From Stentor coeruleus (lineage: Eukaryota > Ciliophora > Heterotrichea > Heterotrichida > Stentoridae), in NCBI GenBank assembly GCA_001970955.1, contig MPUH01000464.1, forward strand, positions 1 to 52,509: a DNA stretch of 52,509 nt, written 5' to 3'. The position numbers were made by a program, and so were the translations under genes. The notes below the pieces were generated by a model. It searched no databases and was not told where the DNA came from. It worked only from the letters and a program-made list of their open reading frames with translations. Position 1 is the stretch's first letter. Each line of letters opens with the position of its first letter. This document shows positions 10,070 to 19,870 of the stretch, piece after piece.

Positions 10070-11065
10070 ATGGATAGTAGCTCCAATTCAGAACCACTTC
10101 TGACAGCTTTACCGTATAACTCTTGGCGAAAAAGATGCTTTTTGTTCAGATACGCTCTAGACCAGTCTTCACATCTTATGCTGACTTTGCAGATCGTCTT
10201 TGGCTGTATTATTACTTCTCATCCTTGTTTGTCTTTTGCAATACTCACAGTGAGTGATATTTAGATGTCAAATAATTATGATAGGTTCGAGTTTGCTTTA
10301 GTCCCATTGATTTGTTTGTGTATTGAGGTATTGATAGTCTGCACAGCAACTTTGATCGTGTTTTTATCTGAAAACAAAGCTAGTGACTTAAAAATCGCCT
10401 CATGGCATCGAGAATGTATTTTGTCCTTACTCAAAGATATTTATATAAGCGCTATGTTTTTATTTTCACTTATCCTATGTGTTATTTATATCGACACTGA
10501 AGATAAAAGTATCGCATTTAGGTCACTTTTCATTATGACCTTGCCAATAAGCGTCCTCTGTATCACATCTTTGATTAAATGCGTTTTGATAAAATCACAA
10601 AGGACGATACTTTGGTGTACTTTGTGTTTGTTAGTTCTTGCAGTGATAGTTGAACTGATATTGAAAATAGATTTTTATTGGGAAATAGGGTGGATAACTG
10701 TATTAACACCTTTGATGCTGGTTTTCGTCACATTGATGGGATGTGCAGGGGAGTCTTGTGTACGAAGACATAGACTTGGTGATACTGCTGGGATTTTTTT
10801 CAGTATTTTAGTGGTGTTAGGCTGTTGTACTGGTATAGGCTGTATGGTATTTTTAGAACAGTCTTTGGTTTATGATATGAAATCTATAAGGTTTTTCAAA
10901 ATATCAGGATGGATCACTATTGGGTTATTAGGCATTGGATATAGTAGGAAGAGCGGGGCATGGTTGCTTAGTGTGCTTTTGGGTCATTTGGAAGTAGACT
11001 TCTGGCATTTTCAACATCCGGTGAAAACTGCTGAGCTTATGTCTAGCAGAAGCAAAAGTGTTTAA
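10070..11065 (+). CDS. Multipass membrane protein, possibly TMEM185-like
   Basis: Two exons (10070-10249 and 10265-11065) joined over a 15-nt intron give 326 residues. Without the intron the frame is closed by TAG just before the ATG at 10265, which is a less likely start because the upstream exon adds a membrane helix in the same frame. About eight hydrophobic helices are visible, arranged in pairs, with short polar loops. Segments such as EIGWITVLTPLMLVFVTLMG resemble the repeated WxxVxxPLW-type helices of the TMEM185/FXR-associated membrane family, but similarity is weak. The function is unknown. It converges with the EDC4-like gene, 84 bp away. Confidence 0.7.
10250..10264 (+). other. 15-nt intron in the membrane-protein gene
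   Basis: GTGAGTGATATTTAG. It has the alternative GTGAG 5' end also seen in the third PI4-kinase intron, and A at position 10. It ends in the in-frame TAG that would otherwise stop exon 1. Confidence 0.75.
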
Positions 11066-11149
11066 TAATGTCATCAAATAACTTCCTTTGATATATGTTC
11101 GAGTTGGTGAATACTAGTTACTGATTAGATATTATGAGAGATTAGAGGT

Positions 11150-12991
11150 TTAGTTTTCTAGTTTATAGTTCTCTTCGAGTTTTTTGGTACACAACTTGGC
11201 CAAAGAACTTAACTGCGGGTACGCAAACGAAGCCTCAATAATCTTTGGTAGTATAATCCTAATATCACTGCAGTTGATGCCTTTCACCAACTCTTCAAGC
11301 CACATATAAAGTTCCTGATACCTCTGAGCCTTTTCTATATTTTGCAAAAGAAATGTAAAAAGTTTTATAGCAGTTTTGCTTCCAATACAATGAGAATAAA
11401 TCAAAGGTCTTGGGTTTATAACGCCTAAAACACCATAAACTATTTCAAATTTGTTCTCTTGAAGTACTCGGCATATCGCAGTTTCAAATTTCTTTTGCTG
11501 AAGCAAACTATCAATCTCCACTTTTAAATTGAACAACAACTCATTCATCCCTTTTTCACGAACTTCAGTTTTTTCTTGATTTTCCAAAGACCTTATCTCA
11601 AAATCGCTTAAAACTTTAGTTTTTTTCTTCAAAGTTCTTCTTATATGATCTTCCATACTTGCAAATCCAACAACACAATTTTTCATATGAGCCGCGATTT
11701 TTTTAGATTTTTCTTCTTCTCTGTTGTTCCTTTCAACCTTCATCTTAAGCCTATCTTGGAAAAAATACGAGAATTTATGAAGAATTTCTTTTAAATCAGA
11801 CTCTAATTGTCCTACTAAGGATGATAAGATTTCAGTTTTAAAATTCTGTATTAAAGAACTATACAAAGCGCTTGTAGTATTCAAATTAATCTCTTCAAAT
11901 TTTTTTTCTACTGAGTATTGAACGGATTTGTTGATGTTTTGTAAAGTCCCAGCCATTGCCAGACTTTTATCAAGTTTTTTCATTAGTTCATCAAATCTTT
12001 TAGTCAGTGAGTCCATGATAAAATTCACGGAATCCTTAGAAAACACATAAATATCTTCATATTTCTCAGGATTAGGCATCAAATTTACTTGTCGGTATTG
12101 TTTAAAATTAAGTGAGTATAAATAAACTCTGTTATTATGTCTTACAAGAACATCAAAATAATTGCTGAGTATGGATTTTGGCACGAACTCGATTTCTAAA
12201 GGGTTTTCTAATAAGGAAATCTCATATTTATCCCCTTCAAGTCTATGTGTGAGGAATGATTCTTTAGTAACAAGTATAGCATTTTTGCTCATAAAATCAG
12301 AAAACATCAAATATTTACTTTCAAAATCGTAGCGGAAAATTGTTTTCTGAACAACAAACATAGAAAATTTGGATGAGATACTATAAAATCTAAGCTCTGT
12401 TGGGGTTTGTAAACATAATAAATCAGAATCTAAACAACTAATAGGCCCAAGGTCGACAATGCCCACTTTTCCCAGCAATTTTTCTGATTTTTCTTTTATA
12501 TTAACTATTTTCAACTCCCCTTCTAAGGTTAAAACTACAAGTTGGGTATCATTTTCTGGGATTATCTCAAAGTACATTAATGAAGGGATGTTTATGCTTG
12601 ATAAAGTAAACTCAGTATCAGAACCAACCCATTTTTCTAATGAGTTTTCGTTACGGACCATGTAAAAACAATTCTCATTTTCTGTATGCCATTTAAAATG
12701 CTCAATACTAAAGAAATTCTCGAATTTGTGCAGGATAACTTTCATCTGTAAGTCTATGATGAATAAGATTTTCGAAGAAGTCGCCACAGATATTAGACTG
12801 CCTTTTAATGGAAGACGTAAGCCTTTAATGCTTTCTCCCACATCCATAATATTCCAACTATCATGACTGATACTGTTGATAAACAAAAGCTTGGTTTCTT
12901 CAGTCAAACATGTATATTTTTTATTAGCTGCAAGGCTGAAAATCAACGAATTACCTATTTCAGAAAGCACATAAGGCTCATTGACTTCCAT
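11150..12991 (-). CDS. EDC4: EDC4/Ge-1-like mRNA decapping scaffold
   Basis: 613 residues from the first ATG of the frame (12989-12991) to TAA; the frame stays open slightly upstream but without an ATG. Residues 1 to about 310 are beta-rich with repeating hydrophobic strands, as in a degenerate WD40 propeller. About 325-490 is a charged coiled coil. The last 120 residues are helical and begin IDSLLQQKKFETAICRVLQE, matching the layout of the EDC4/VCS C-terminal domain, where a helix of the type L-x-QGRLNEAFQQAL is followed by a Val-Leu-Tyr-rich helix. EDC4 joins DCP1 and DCP2 in cytoplasmic P-bodies and stimulates decapping. The domain order supports the call; sequence identity is low. Animal EDC4 is over twice as long. 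Confidence 0.6.
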   Translation of the reverse strand: MEVNEPYVLSEIGNSLIFSLAANKKYTCLTEETKLLFINSISHDSWNIMDVGESIKGLRLPLKGSLISVATSSKILFIIDLQMKVILHKFENFFSIEHFKWHTENENCFYMVRNENSLEKWVGSDTEFTLSSINIPSLMYFEIIPENDTQLVVLTLEGELKIVNIKEKSEKLLGKVGIVDLGPISCLDSDLLCLQTPTELRFYSISSKFSMFVVQKTIFRYDFESKYLMFSDFMSKNAILVTKESFLTHRLEGDKYEISLLENPLEIEFVPKSILSNYFDVLVRHNNRVYLYSLNFKQYRQVNLMPNPEKYEDIYVFSKDSVNFIMDSLTKRFDELMKKLDKSLAMAGTLQNINKSVQYSVEKKFEEINLNTTSALYSSLIQNFKTEILSSLVGQLESDLKEILHKFSYFFQDRLKMKVERNNREEEKSKKIAAHMKNCVVGFASMEDHIRRTLKKKTKVLSDFEIRSLENQEKTEVREKGMNELLFNLKVEIDSLLQQKKFETAICRVLQENKFEIVYGVLGVINPRPLIYSHCIGSKTAIKLFTFLLQNIEKAQRYQELYMWLEELVKGINCSDIRIILPKIIEASFAYPQLSSLAKLCTKKLEENYKLEN

Positions 12992-13062
12992 ATTACTAAT
13001 CTTTTTAACTAAAAAACCTTTCACAATATAATTTAAACCCTAAGTTTATGATTTACTTCTAA

Positions 13063-15054
13063 CTAAATAGCTTTCTTCATTTCCTCAATTAAATGCACCC
13101 ATGAAGGCTTTCCGTAACACCCAGGTGCCCTTTCTACCTCTTCCATATACCTCTCATAAACCCTTCCATCACTACACCCTAATACTGATCCAAGAACATG
13201 ATCAGGTAAAGCTATAGCATCAATAATCTTAACAGCACTTTTAGCAACAAGCTCTGACATATAGATAACTTTATCTTCAATAATCCTATGTTCATTATCA
13301 CTAAACCCAATATGTTCTTTTTCCAATATAGTTAACACATAAAGTTTAAAAACTTTCTCAATCTCATTACCTGTATCTAAGCATTTGTTTTTAAGATCAT
13401 ATACAAATTCTAATAATTCCTTAGCAGCAACAAGCTCTCCAAAACTAATACTAAGATTATTCATATGATGAACCTGAGAATTCATCCATACAACTTTAGG
13501 ATCAGGGTTAGCAATAGATTGTAATTTAGCTACACATTTATTCATATAATAATGAGCCCGGTACTCAAGAATCCCTATGAGTTTTTTCGGGCAATCAAGG
13601 TTTTCTGCTGTGATTTCAACGTTTGATGCAGTCATAAAACTCACATATTTCGACTGTACAGCATTACCTTTAAAGAAATTCATGATATTTTTAAGAAGAA
13701 ATCGTGAACATTGCTGTATAAGGACATCATTATCACCATCCCAAGTATAATGAGCATCATTATTGCATCTTAGCCTTGATAAATTAGAATAAGCTGAGTA
13801 ACCATGACCCCCACAAGCCTCTCGACAAGTTTGGATACCTTCTTGTGAATATTTGCAATTAATATATTTGAAAACACTAGATAATCCATGCATTTCAGCA
13901 ACTTTAAAACCTTCAGGATTTGCTTTGACTTCTTCTTTACGTTCTAAATATAGTCTGATTATTAGTCTAAAAGACATCCTTGCAGCAAAACATTTAGCAA
14001 GTAAAGGCATTAGTCTGTATTTATGAGTTGGGTATGTGATTATTGCTTGCTCTTTATCCCCACCGAATTGTAAACGAATAGCTCCATATCGAATTGCTAT
14101 AGTCAAAGCATGTCTTAAATTCAGCTCTGAGTTCCCTAAAATACCAGTACGTCCACCTATAAGTCCACTTAACATAATACCAAAGCGTTTTTCATTACTT
14201 TTAAAGTGGCTTTTGAATTTGCCTTCAGGAGAAATATGCGACATACGGTCTAAAAGGGAATCATAAGGTACTCTTAGATTATTAAAAGCTATAAAACCAT
14301 TGTCAATCCCATTTAGCCCTGCTTTTGCCCCACAATCGCCTATTATCACCCCTTTAACTGGATTATGATTAATATCTCGAACCCGTATAACAAAAGCATG
14401 TATCCCATGTTTAACATTTTCTATAATCAGCTGGGCAAAAACAACTGTCATTGTAGAAGTATTTGCCATACCTCCTACAAGATATTTAGTTGATGTTGGA
14501 GTTGGAGAATTTATAATGAATTCATGTGTTGAATGATTATATATAGCTGTTGTCTCAAGTGCTGCTACATTGCTTCCATGACCTATTTCTGTCATTGAAA
14601 ATGAACCGTAGTCTTTAAGAAGTAATGATCTTTCCATAAGAGGCTTATGCTTATCTGTACCTAAAAATTCAAGTGTTTCCATATATAAAATTGCGTGGAC
14701 AGAGTATCTTCCGCTTAGGCCTAAGTCGAATGCAGACATGGCTAACCCAAAATGACCTCTATTAATCATGCTCGACAAATCAAATTTGGCATAAAATTTT
14801 GGGTAAAGGAAAAGTAGTTGCCTTATAATTAGTTCTCTTTGAACTTCTCGAGGCTTTTCAAGATTGCCATTAAGATCAAATAGTGGGTTGCCTTTAATGA
14901 GATCAATGAACATGTAAATGATTTCTGGATTAGGTTTGTAGTATTCGTTTTGTAAAAGTGATGTATTTATTTTGGCTTCACGAAAATTATCTAAAGCATT
15001 AGGATGAGGAAGAAATGAAAAGTGTGACTTTATGATGTTTAGTCGTGAAACCAT
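13063..15054 (-). CDS. ACOX: Peroxisomal acyl-CoA oxidase
   Basis: 663 residues, the usual size for the family, ATG to TAG. It performs the first step of peroxisomal fatty acid beta-oxidation, making trans-2-enoyl-CoA and H2O2. The flavin and substrate segments are clear: TEIGHGSNVAALETTA, then NSPTPTSTKYLVGGMANTST, GLNGIDNGFIAFNNLRVPYD and EACGGHGYSAYSNLSRLR. The position of the usual catalytic base Glu, normally in a TxEGDN motif, reads TWDGDNDVLIQQ, with Asp at residue 439. There is no C-terminal SKL-type signal (it ends KKAI). Residues 4-12, RLNIIKSHF, fit the broad PTS2 consensus. The gene is 71 bp downstream of the EDC4-like start on the same strand, but each probably has its own promoter. 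Confidence 0.95.
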   Translation of the reverse strand: MVSRLNIIKSHFSFLPHPNALDNFREAKINTSLLQNEYYKPNPEIIYMFIDLIKGNPLFDLNGNLEKPREVQRELIIRQLLFLYPKFYAKFDLSSMINRGHFGLAMSAFDLGLSGRYSVHAILYMETLEFLGTDKHKPLMERSLLLKDYGSFSMTEIGHGSNVAALETTAIYNHSTHEFIINSPTPTSTKYLVGGMANTSTMTVVFAQLIIENVKHGIHAFVIRVRDINHNPVKGVIIGDCGAKAGLNGIDNGFIAFNNLRVPYDSLLDRMSHISPEGKFKSHFKSNEKRFGIMLSGLIGGRTGILGNSELNLRHALTIAIRYGAIRLQFGGDKEQAIITYPTHKYRLMPLLAKCFAARMSFRLIIRLYLERKEEVKANPEGFKVAEMHGLSSVFKYINCKYSQEGIQTCREACGGHGYSAYSNLSRLRCNNDAHYTWDGDNDVLIQQCSRFLLKNIMNFFKGNAVQSKYVSFMTASNVEITAENLDCPKKLIGILEYRAHYYMNKCVAKLQSIANPDPKVVWMNSQVHHMNNLSISFGELVAAKELLEFVYDLKNKCLDTGNEIEKVFKLYVLTILEKEHIGFSDNEHRIIEDKVIYMSELVAKSAVKIIDAIALPDHVLGSVLGCSDGRVYERYMEEVERAPGCYGKPSWVHLIEEMKKAI

Positions 15055-16192
15055 TTATATCCTTTGATTTTTACTAATAAAAATTAAGAGGATAAATTTT
15101 ATATGAATATTTTTGTATGAAAAGCGAAATTTAAAATGACTCAAATTAAACTATATTAAAGTCTTGTTTTTAATGTTTTATATAGTTTAAACAAATCAAT
15201 CTATTATATTGCATAGAGTTAGTATATGTGCTTGGAATGTATTTTAAGTCAAAATATAGCAATTTTACAGTTACATTAAACCTAATACCGCATTGGATTA
15301 AAGGAATTTGTTTAATCAAAACAAAATAGTTATTTAAGCATAACTATAATAAAAATGTATAGTCAATATTTATATTTTAGTGCTAATTTTTTTTCTTTAT
15401 AATTCCCTTATATTTACTATTATTTTTAAGATTTATTTCATGCTGTGCAGTATATAAGTAAATATAATAACTATGTCCAATCTAAGATTTAAGTCATTTG
15501 GGAGTAAATTTTTTTCTAATATTATTTTTTAGATTCTAGCATTTAGTTATAAAACTATTATATTATATGATAATAAGTATTTTATTCAGACTATTGATTT
15601 GTAAATCTAATAAGTCAGAAAAACTTAATTGTTTTGCGTAAATACTTAAAAAATAAAATGTGCGTTTGATAGTTTTATATTTTTGATAAAAGCTTTGATG
15701 ATTGAATTATTTAAATGATATTAAAATATTTATAAGATGAATTCAAATATCATATTTTAGCATATTCATTGTTTGTCATCAGTACATTACACAAAGTACT
15801 AACAATTTTGTTTTGTCTTAAGTAATAAATCCTTTGAAAAGCATCCTCCTAACTTATTTGATAATTTTAAACTATATAAATCTTTAATATTTCAATTATC
15901 TAAGTAACTATGTACTCCTATTAAATTCTAATTTAAATATATGTATATGCATAATTTTACTGTACTCCATTTATAATACATATTTTTACATATACGTTTT
16001 GATTAGAGTAATAAGATTATAAGCGTATTTCAATAGAAAACATTCTAAAAATCAACTAAAATTGTCTCAATCATTAGTTAAATTATGTAAACTACATAAC
16101 CCAAATATAAATTCCCTTCATAATTTGGATGAAATCTAATAATATCATAGCCTAATTTAAATCACTATCTAGTACTATACTTAATAAAAGCA
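15055..16192. other. Intergenic divergent spacer, no gene seen
   Basis: About 1.1 kb, very AT-rich, between the divergent oxidase and transporter genes. Only short open stretches. The final 350 bases are C-rich and G-poor on the + strand, as expected for the 5' flank of the transporter gene. Confidence 0.6.
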
Positions 16193-17569
16193 ATGAAAAG
16201 TCCAGAAGAGCACCCACTAATAGAAGAAACCTATGAACCACTTGGATCATTCGAACTCTATAAAAAGAGTTTTTCTGATCTCCTTAAAGCTCCAAGAGAC
16301 CTTTGGCTATTATTTATCATAAAGTTTTGTCTTTATGGAAGTTTCTCCACTTTTTTAGCAGCTCTATCAATATACATAACTGAAGTAAAAGATTTCTCTG
16401 ACCTTTATCTATGCTTAGCCTTTGCTGCAATTGGAGGTCCATGCCTAATATTTTTTATTTTCTTTGGGTCTTTCAACGATCGATACGGTATAAGATACAC
16501 TTTAATTCTTGGTAGTCTAACTGCATGTTTACCATTTGTAGTCATTGCTATTTATGATGATTTACTTGTATCAGCCCTAATTGTCATGCTCCCTGGAGCT
16601 TTTAGTATATCATTAATTGCATCATCATTAGAAGTTGGTATAAAGTACTATACTCAACCTCATTATAGGACTTTAGCTTTATCATTATATTCAGTTCTTT
16701 CTTATGTATCTTTAATAATAGGTGGGATTCTTATTGAGGTACTTATGGTCACAGGAGGTAAAGATTTTGATACTTTTAGAATAATTTTCATATACTGTGC
16801 TATAAATTGTGTTATCGCTTTGGTACTTAGTTGCTTTCTTAGGCAGTTGGACTTTAGTAGTTTTGAAGAGTTGGAAGTTACAACAACAAGAGCTCAACAG
16901 AAATCAACTTGGGAGTTTGTTAGAGAATTTATAATAACAAAAAAGTTTTGGAGACTGTTTTCTGTACTATTAATAGTTCTTATTATCAAGTCTATAACAT
17001 TCCAACAAGCTATAGCTTTACCTCTTTATATGAGTAGAGATTTAGGTTCAGATAAACATTATGGTCTAATGATTATTATAAATCAAGTCCTCCTTATAAT
17101 ATTTCTTCCGATATTTACATATTCGATTTACTATTTTTCGGCATATGAAATTTTTATAATTGGTGGGACTATTGGGATTTTAGCTGTGCTTCCACTTATG
17201 TTTGGAGCTAGTTATTATACGATAATCAGTTATATTCTCATATCTTCTATTGCAGAAAGTATGTATAATCCAAGGCTTTTAGAATATGTATTTGAAGTAT
17301 CACATAAGGGAAAAGAAGGTATGATTGTTTCACTTGCTGGAATTATTACAATTATTATTATGGTTTGTAGTGGGATGATGGGAGGAGGGCTACTTAATGA
17401 ATTCTGCTCAGCTGAAGGGGAAACAAAATGCTGGCTTATGTGGCTGATTTTTGCTGCTGTACCTTTGCCTGGGTTGCTTACTTTGATATTTGCTAAGACT
17501 TGCATTGAGGAACCACCTTTTGAATCTCAACCGTATTTATCATGGGTAAAAGAAGCTAAGCATACATAA
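16193..17569 (+). CDS. Major facilitator superfamily transporter
   Basis: 458 residues, ATG to TAA, with about 12 hydrophobic helices and a polar break near residues 220-245, the usual 6+6 layout of the family. The loop after helix 2 carries FGSFNDRYGIRYTL, the MFS motif A (GxxxDRxGxR). The N-terminus has an acidic dileucine-like EEHPLIEE sequence, which in other eukaryotes sends proteins to endosomes or lysosomes; that is an inference here. The substrate cannot be read from the sequence. No intron is needed. Confidence 0.9.
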   Translation: MKSPEEHPLIEETYEPLGSFELYKKSFSDLLKAPRDLWLLFIIKFCLYGSFSTFLAALSIYITEVKDFSDLYLCLAFAAIGGPCLIFFIFFGSFNDRYGIRYTLILGSLTACLPFVVIAIYDDLLVSALIVMLPGAFSISLIASSLEVGIKYYTQPHYRTLALSLYSVLSYVSLIIGGILIEVLMVTGGKDFDTFRIIFIYCAINCVIALVLSCFLRQLDFSSFEELEVTTTRAQQKSTWEFVREFIITKKFWRLFSVLLIVLIIKSITFQQAIALPLYMSRDLGSDKHYGLMIIINQVLLIIFLPIFTYSIYYFSAYEIFIIGGTIGILAVLPLMFGASYYTIISYILISSIAESMYNPRLLEYVFEVSHKGKEGMIVSLAGIITIIIMVCSGMMGGGLLNEFCSAEGETKCWLMWLIFAAVPLPGLLTLIFAKTCIEEPPFESQPYLSWVKEAKHT

Positions 17570-18019
17570 TTAAAAATAGATGTTAGTAGTTATATGTAAT
17601 ATAGAAAAAGAATGGAGCTTGTGTTTATGAAGATGAGATTAAGGATGAAGATTTTATGATACAAGTTGCAAATGAGTTGTTTTTGTGTATTTTAATTGAA
17701 ATATTAATGAGGATGATGCTGTTAAAATTTTATGATGGCATATTCTAACAAAAATAAAATTTTCATAAAATTTTGTAAGCTAATAAATATTGATTTTCTA
17801 AAATAATCTAATGAATAAAGATTAGGATTATGCAAGTTAGTTAAAATTTCTGCATGAAGTTGCAAGGAATATATTTTCTAGAAAGAATTACTGTTTTTTA
17901 CATTTATAAAGATAAATATTTTTATTAAGTAATATAGTTAATAATAATAAGATATAGATAAGAACTAGGATGCAAAATTTAATAGGATTTATGCTTCTTT
18001 ATTTATGTCAAGGAGATTA
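17570..18019. other. Intergenic convergent spacer
   Basis: About 450 bases between convergent 3' ends. The left part is rich in GAT/GAAG and G-rich, then AT-rich. No ORF or RNA fold noted. Confidence 0.6.
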
Positions 18020-18973
18020 TTAAGGTTTTAAGGATTTATATCGTTTTACTATTACGATTCCTGAAATTATTATGCCTACCCCAATCCAAACCCACCAAAG
18101 CCCAAACAAAGTTGTAAAAACCTTAGTAAAGCCTTGATATATCACACTAATTGCATAATCTAAATAAATCGAGCACACAATCCACAATACACAATTGAAA
18201 AACAGCCTGCCCAAATTATATAAAATAACAAAACAGAATATTCTTACCAGTAATATATACAAAAATACAAACGGCATACAGCACACATAATAAAAAACCA
18301 TATAAGCCCAAAAAGAACAATATACAAGTTTCAAAAAAGTTACCAGCACAGTAAATATCACAATCCACGTAAAAACACATCTTGATAAATTATTACTACA
18401 TTGCACTTGCTGATGAGTCTTATAAGACTGCTTACAAAACCAACAAAAATCTGCCCCACACATTATACAGTCAATATGTCTGCAACCTTCATTTTTTTCA
18501 ATGAAAATCTCACACCCAGGACAAAGTTTACAAAAAAGTGCTTTCCAGAGTATATTCAACCCTTCTTCTTCATATTTTCTCATTTCAAACAGTTTGAGCT
18601 TAAAATTGTCACTTGGCTCAACCCAGCATTCTGCGCATTTTTCACAATAAAAATCTTTTTGAGACAATTTTGTCCCAAAACCCGAATAGTTACAACCATT
18701 TTTGGGGCATTTATGAATAGATTTATTGTATTTTAAATACGTTGAGAGTTGGTTTTCTTGGAGTTTTTCAAGGATTTCTGATGAGAGGAATTGGTCTAGG
18801 GAATTTATCATTAGTCCACATTCAGGAAAAGGGCACTTGATATAAGTTTTTTCGCTGTTTATTTGAGAGATCGCCCAGTTTTTGTGACACTCAAGGCAGG
18901 CTTGGCATCCACATGATATAGTGAAAATTAGATTTTTTGATACTTGTTCTAAGCAGATCCGACAGAATTCCAT
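18020..18973 (-). CDS. RBR-type E3 ubiquitin ligase with C-terminal membrane helices
   Basis: 317 residues, ATG to TAA. The N-terminal 195 residues form RING1-IBR-RING2. RING1 starts CRIC (Cys 4 and 7) with CGCQACLEC at 21-29 and CPFPEC at 47-52. The IBR has Cys 89, 94, 110 and 113 and is short. RING2 reads CKLCPGCEIFIEKNEGC then HIDC, with the expected catalytic Cys at 164, and ends CGADFCWFC. RBR ligases pass ubiquitin from an E2 onto this Cys before the substrate. From 198 to 310 there are about four hydrophobic helices, so the ligase is membrane-anchored with the RINGs facing the cytosol, as in the RNF19/RNF144 group. All zinc and catalytic residues look intact. Confidence 0.92.
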   Translation of the reverse strand: MEFCRICLEQVSKNLIFTISCGCQACLECHKNWAISQINSEKTYIKCPFPECGLMINSLDQFLSSEILEKLQENQLSTYLKYNKSIHKCPKNGCNYSGFGTKLSQKDFYCEKCAECWVEPSDNFKLKLFEMRKYEEEGLNILWKALFCKLCPGCEIFIEKNEGCRHIDCIMCGADFCWFCKQSYKTHQQVQCSNNLSRCVFTWIVIFTVLVTFLKLVYCSFWAYMVFYYVCCMPFVFLYILLVRIFCFVILYNLGRLFFNCVLWIVCSIYLDYAISVIYQGFTKVFTTLFGLWWVWIGVGIIISGIVIVKRYKSLKP

Positions 18974-19870
18974 TATTATAAGATTTGATTATTTTTGGAT
19001 AGATAAGATGTGAAGAATAAAATGAGAGAAAGGAGATGATGATTTTATATCAGAAAGATAGATATGAGAATTTTATAGGATTTAGTGTAAATTAGATTTA
19101 GAATTACTTTTTTTGGTAAGGAAGATACTGGATTGTTGATGAAATTTTAATGTTTTAGTAAGGTAGATGCTTTAGGTGTTAGGAATATAAATTTAATAAG
19201 GGAAGGGACAGATGATTAGATTCAGTAAGATTTTTTAATAAAAGTAAAGGAAAAAATCATAATTTTGAAATGAGATATTAGAGTGATTGGATTTGTCTTG
19301 GGTATTTTGGAATATTTTTTGTTATATAATATCAGAAAAAAATATTTATGAAATTTTTGGGCTTGCGAATTGTTATTAATATTTTATCTTATAGCAAAAA
19401 TATATTAAAAATCTACTTCAAATGAAGTGAATTTTCATACTAGGATAAACCTTTTGATTGCTTAAAATAAATTATTCCTACTTTATTATATACATGTTTA
19501 GATAATAAACACATAACATTAAGTTTGCTACACTATAAATAAATCCTAAACTTTAAATATTCTTATAATAACTTTTCTTTATAGTTATTATACCAGATCA
19601 TTAGCATATTTTACATAATATTTACCTTTATATAATCAAGATAAGCAAATATAATAAAATTATTTTCATATTAAAAGCACTATGTTGAAAGACTGAGAAG
19701 AGAAACTGATAGTTTGAAAATCTAAAGAAAAAACCAAGTAAAAATGTTATTTTCAATCAAAGGCTATTGAAGCTTTCAGAGAGTGAATCAGTGTTTTCGA
19801 ATAAGAAACAACATTTTGTATCATAAGTTATTTTTCATAAAACCAAAATTATAAAGCATTTCTAAGTTAT
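18974..19870. other. Intergenic, no gene seen
   Basis: About 0.9 kb. G-rich on the + strand just after the RBR start, then AT-rich and C-richer towards 19870. Contains the 5' flank of the RBR gene and the 3' flank of the helical-repeat gene. No feature supported. Confidence 0.6.

Noticed and set aside
10265..11065. Membrane-protein gene starting at the ATG at 10265
   Set aside because: This ATG directly follows a perfect 15-nt intron and the upstream exon is in frame with a further membrane helix; kept as an alternative only.
11150..13024. Longer EDC4-like protein starting at 13024
   Set aside because: The codon there is GTG; the first ATG is at 12989-12991.
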